Part shown: piece by piece, positions 6,388 to 8,051 of the stretch
Layout: each line of letters opens with the position of its first letter
How positions within the stretch are numbered: position 1 is the stretch's first letter
The notes under the pieces: generated by a model
Told to the model about the DNA's origin: nothing
The model's database searches: none
The model's input: only the letters and a program-made list of their open reading frames with translations
Assembly (NCBI GenBank): GCA_030621535.1
Contig: JAUXHM010000041.1
Span: 1 to 8,051, forward strand
Length of the DNA stretch: 8,051 nucleotides
Origin: Candidatus Methanophagales archaeon
GTDB taxonomy: Archaea > Halobacteriota > Syntropharchaeia > Alkanophagales > Methanospirareceae
Direction: 5' to 3'
Position numbers and translations under genes: made by a program

Positions 6388-6393
6388 CTTTAG

Positions 6394-6399
6394 CCACCC
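6394..6399 (-). promoter_or_regulatory. Shine-Dalgarno of the ATPase gene
   Basis: The minus strand reads GGGTGGCTAAAG then ATG, giving a GGTG-type archaeal Shine-Dalgarno 6 bp from the start at 6387. This supports the start codon over the internal ATG at codon 4. Confidence 0.55.
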
Positions 6400-6425
6400 T
6401 TTCCTAACCTAAGAATAATGTACAA

Positions 6426-6444
6426 TGTATTTAATAAAAATACA
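6426..6444. promoter_or_regulatory. Inverted repeat in the ATPase/phoU divergent promoter, possible operator
   Basis: TGTATTT-N5-AAATACA is a perfect inverted repeat with 7-bp arms, the size of a dimeric repressor site. On the minus strand it overlaps an AT-rich stretch (TTTTTATTAAATAC) at about the TATA distance from a start near 6405, so binding there could control the ATPase operon. Confidence 0.45.
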
Positions 6445-6457
6445 ACACCTCATCAGG

Positions 6458-6473
6458 ATATTTATATAAATAT
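6458..6473 (+). promoter_or_regulatory. Palindromic TATA box of the PhoU-like gene
   Basis: ATATTTATATAAATAT is a perfect 16-bp palindrome whose centre (6465/6466) is about 33 bp before the ATG at 6499. It predicts a start of transcription near 6491 and a leader of only a few bases. No Shine-Dalgarno is visible, which fits near-leaderless translation. Confidence 0.55.
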
Positions 6474-6498
6474 ATTTACAATATATAGAATTATAGTG

Positions 6499-7563
6499 AT
6501 GATGAACGAGGAGAAGAGAAAGGTACAGCTCACAGGCGGTTCTACACTTACCATATCGCTCCCCGTAAAATGGGCACGAGCTGCTGGGATAAAGCATGGA
6601 GACGAACTCTCGTTAGTTCAACGTAGTGATAACTCCCTGCTGATAACACCAGAGAAGAGCGAAGAAGAGCGAATAAAATCCGCTGAGCTTGAACTCTCCG
6701 AGAACGAAAGCTTTGAGGATAATTTCAGATACCTCATCTCTTATTATCTCGTTGGATATGACCTTGTAAAGCTTTTATCACCCAAGGGTTTCGAGGCGGA
6801 GGAACGGAAGCGGATAAAGGAGGAAGTAAGGAAGAGGCTGATAGGTATGGAGGTTGTTGGCGAGTCATCAAAGGAGATAATACTGCAGAGTTTCTTGAAA
6901 TATGAGGATTTTACGCTGCGCGATGCGATACGGAGCATGTCCGAGATAATAGTGTCAATGCACGGAGATGCGATTTCCGCGCTTGAAAAAGGTGACCTGA
7001 ACCTCGCGGAGGATGTTACGGAGCGTGATAATGAGATAGACCGATTTTATTTGCTTATTGTGAGGCAGCTAAAGGCTGCGATGAGCGACCCCGAGCTTGC
7101 AAACAAGATAGGCGTGGGCAGACAGCGTGATAGCCTGGGATACAGGATAATAGTAAAGAGTATGGAGAGGATAGGCGACCATGTGGAGAATATAGCGAAA
7201 AATGTAATGTTAATGAATCAAACAAGCGCGGTACGGGAACCCGAAGCGGCATTGCGAGCCGTAACGTTGAAGCGTATAAAAGAAATCGGCTTTCGCACCG
7301 AAAACATATTCACCAAGACGCTGGCTTCCTTGTCGGATATGGATATGAAAGAGGCGAACAAAACGATACGGGATGCGAATGCGCTGGCAGGCAAGCTGGA
7401 TGGACTAAATGAGCAAATATTAGCAGAAGAGCTGAGTATTACCGACAAAGTACATATTCTTTCTATCCTGGAGAGTTTGGGAAGAATAGCGAAATATTGC
7501 GGGGATATAGCGGAGGTAACGATAAATATGGGGACGAGGATAGCGGGGGAGCTGGAATTTTAA
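6499..7563 (+). CDS. Archaeal PhoU-family regulator with AbrB/SpoVT domain
   Basis: This 354-residue protein has an N-terminal swapped-hairpin AbrB/SpoVT domain (about 7-52: RKVQLTGGSTLTISLPVKWA, then GDELSLV). Two PhoU helical-bundle repeats follow from about 70 to the end. PhoU metal-binding style motifs are visible: ERDNEIDRFYLLIVRQL (175-191), RIGDHVENIAKNV (224-236), and in the second repeat GRIAKYCGDIAEVTIN (328-343). In archaea this fusion is common and is thought to regulate phosphate uptake, with the AbrB domain binding DNA. No phosphate transporter genes are in the window. The ATG at 6499 is chosen, with a second ATG one codon later at 6502 equally possible; the open frame continues upstream to 6418, but that part lies over the TATA box and cannot be translated from the predicted transcript. 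The gene is divergent from the ATPase operon. Confidence 0.9.
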   Translation: MMNEEKRKVQLTGGSTLTISLPVKWARAAGIKHGDELSLVQRSDNSLLITPEKSEEERIKSAELELSENESFEDNFRYLISYYLVGYDLVKLLSPKGFEAEERKRIKEEVRKRLIGMEVVGESSKEIILQSFLKYEDFTLRDAIRSMSEIIVSMHGDAISALEKGDLNLAEDVTERDNEIDRFYLLIVRQLKAAMSDPELANKIGVGRQRDSLGYRIIVKSMERIGDHVENIAKNVMLMNQTSAVREPEAALRAVTLKRIKEIGFRTENIFTKTLASLSDMDMKEANKTIRDANALAGKLDGLNEQILAEELSITDKVHILSILESLGRIAKYCGDIAEVTINMGTRIAGELEF

Positions 7564-7575
7564 CATTCATATAGA

Positions 7576-7605
7576 ACCACGAGATTACACAAGATTCACA
7601 CAGAA
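7576..7605 (+). repeat. Degenerate 10-bp tandem motif after phoU
   Basis: ACCACGAGAT, TACACAAGAT and TCACACAGAA follow one another with a strict 10-bp period (consensus roughly NMCACRAGAT). It sits 12 bp after the PhoU stop. Similar 'ACCACGAAGNNCACGAAG' strings recur between genes of many prokaryotes, as I remember it, without an agreed function. I see no clear hairpin terminator in the 117-bp spacer. Confidence 0.4.
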
Positions 7606-7630
7606 GAGAGAAAAATAACTCCACCAGAAG

Positions 7631-7676
7631 TAAAAAATAAATAAAAACTAATCCAATTAAAACTATAGTGGTGGGG
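7631..7676 (+). promoter_or_regulatory. Promoter and Shine-Dalgarno of srp54
   Basis: An AT-rich stretch TAAAAAATAAATAAAAAC (7631-7648) could act as a TATA region with a start near 7664. GGTGGTGGGG-like bases (7668-7676, ending 4 bp before the ATG) include a GGTG-type Shine-Dalgarno. Confidence 0.4.
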
Positions 7677-7680
7677 AAAG

Positions 7681-8051
7681 ATGTTAGATAAGTTAAGCAG
7701 CTCGTTGAAGGAAACGATTCGGAAGATAGCAAAGGCGAAGCGGATAGACAAACAAACAGTGGACGAGCTTGTGCGGGACGTACAGCGGGCGTTGATACAG
7801 GCGGACGTCAAGATTTCACTGGTGAAGGAGATTTCGAGTCGCATACGGGAGCGCAGTTTGAAGGAGAAGTTAGTGCTGAATCCGAGGGAGCATGTGATTA
7901 AGGTAGTGTATGAGGAGTTGATAAACATCATAGGAAGGAGTGTGGAGGTTCCTTTAGCGGCGCAGAGAATAATGATGGTGGGTCTGCATGGCACGGGAAA
8001 AACGTCTTCGTGTGCGAAACTTGCGAGATATTATCAAAAGAAGGGTTTAAA
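7681..8051 (+). CDS. srp54: Signal recognition particle protein SRP54, N-terminal part (runs off right edge)
   Basis: The frame is open from ATG at 7681 to the edge (123 codons plus two bases). SRP54 is the GTPase of the signal recognition particle; it binds signal peptides and 7S RNA and delivers ribosomes to the SRP receptor at the membrane. Visible are the N-terminal four-helix N domain (1-88; MLDKLSSSLKETIRKI, then LVRDVQRALIQADVKISLV with the conserved ALLEADV-like motif) and the start of the G domain (QRIMMVGLHGTGKTSSCAKLA, split around residue 95-115). The P-loop reads GLHGTGKTSS rather than the usual GLQGSGKTTT. The later G motifs and the Met-rich M domain lie beyond the edge. Most likely a housekeeping gene unrelated to the neighbouring cluster. 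Confidence 0.93.
   Translation, partial: MLDKLSSSLKETIRKIAKAKRIDKQTVDELVRDVQRALIQADVKISLVKEISSRIRERSLKEKLVLNPREHVIKVVYEELINIIGRSVEVPLAAQRIMMVGLHGTGKTSSCAKLARYYQKKGL

Noticed and set aside
7463..7994. Two minus-strand open frames across the phoU/srp54 junction
   Set aside because: They are antisense to the PhoU-like gene and to srp54, both of which are well supported.
1..8051. CRISPR arrays, tRNA or rRNA genes, insertion sequences, attachment sites
   Set aside because: No regular repeats with spacers, no cloverleaf or rRNA-like stretches, no transposase or terminal repeats were seen.

Overview
The window looks archaeal. It ends in the start of an archaeal-type SRP54 gene and carries a PhoU regulator with the N-terminal AbrB/SpoVT domain typical of archaea. 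Several genes have TATA-like boxes about 26 bp upstream of start codons, and Shine-Dalgarno sequences are of the GGTG/GGAG type. AGA/AGG arginine and ATA isoleucine codons are common. The base composition and gene style would fit a methanogen or methane/alkane-oxidising lineage of the Halobacteriota, but I cannot place it further.

Layout. On the minus strand at the left end, a Dop-like member of the Pup ligase/deamidase superfamily (2309 to 753) is followed by a small two-membrane-segment protein (714 to 433). Overlapping its stop by ATGA is the N-terminus of a lipoprotein alpha/beta hydrolase that runs off the left edge. Divergent from the Dop-like gene is a 60-residue charged protein (2386 to 2568, plus strand) ending in a C-terminal glutamate. 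It meets a bidirectional terminator (about 2583 to 2620). Converging on the same terminator is a minus-strand operon: an Mpa/ARC-like AAA+ ATPase (6387 to 4756), then a second Pup-ligase-superfamily protein of PafA type (4659 to 2902), then a solitary HicB-like protein (2895 to 2626). Right of a divergent promoter region lie the PhoU-like regulator (6499 to 7563) and srp54 (7681 onward). These two look like ordinary chromosomal flanks.

How it may work. The centre (753 to 6387) combines a ring ATPase with a coiled coil and space for two OB folds, a PafA-like protein and a Dop-like protein. These are the counterparts of bacterial pupylation (tag ligase, tag deamidase/depupylase, unfoldase for the 20S proteasome). 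Finding this set in an archaeal-looking context is the main discovery. The two ligase-family proteins are not standard copies. The PafA-like one has Cys where the catalytic Asp should be, and each paralogue has lost different conserved motif residues. The 60-residue protein is a candidate, unproven, tag (Pup analogue): small, probably helical, C-terminal Glu, and divergent from the Dop-like gene across a 76-bp intergenic region. No proteasome core subunit is in the window. All comparisons with Mycobacterium Mpa, PafA, Dop and Pup are from memory, not from an alignment run.
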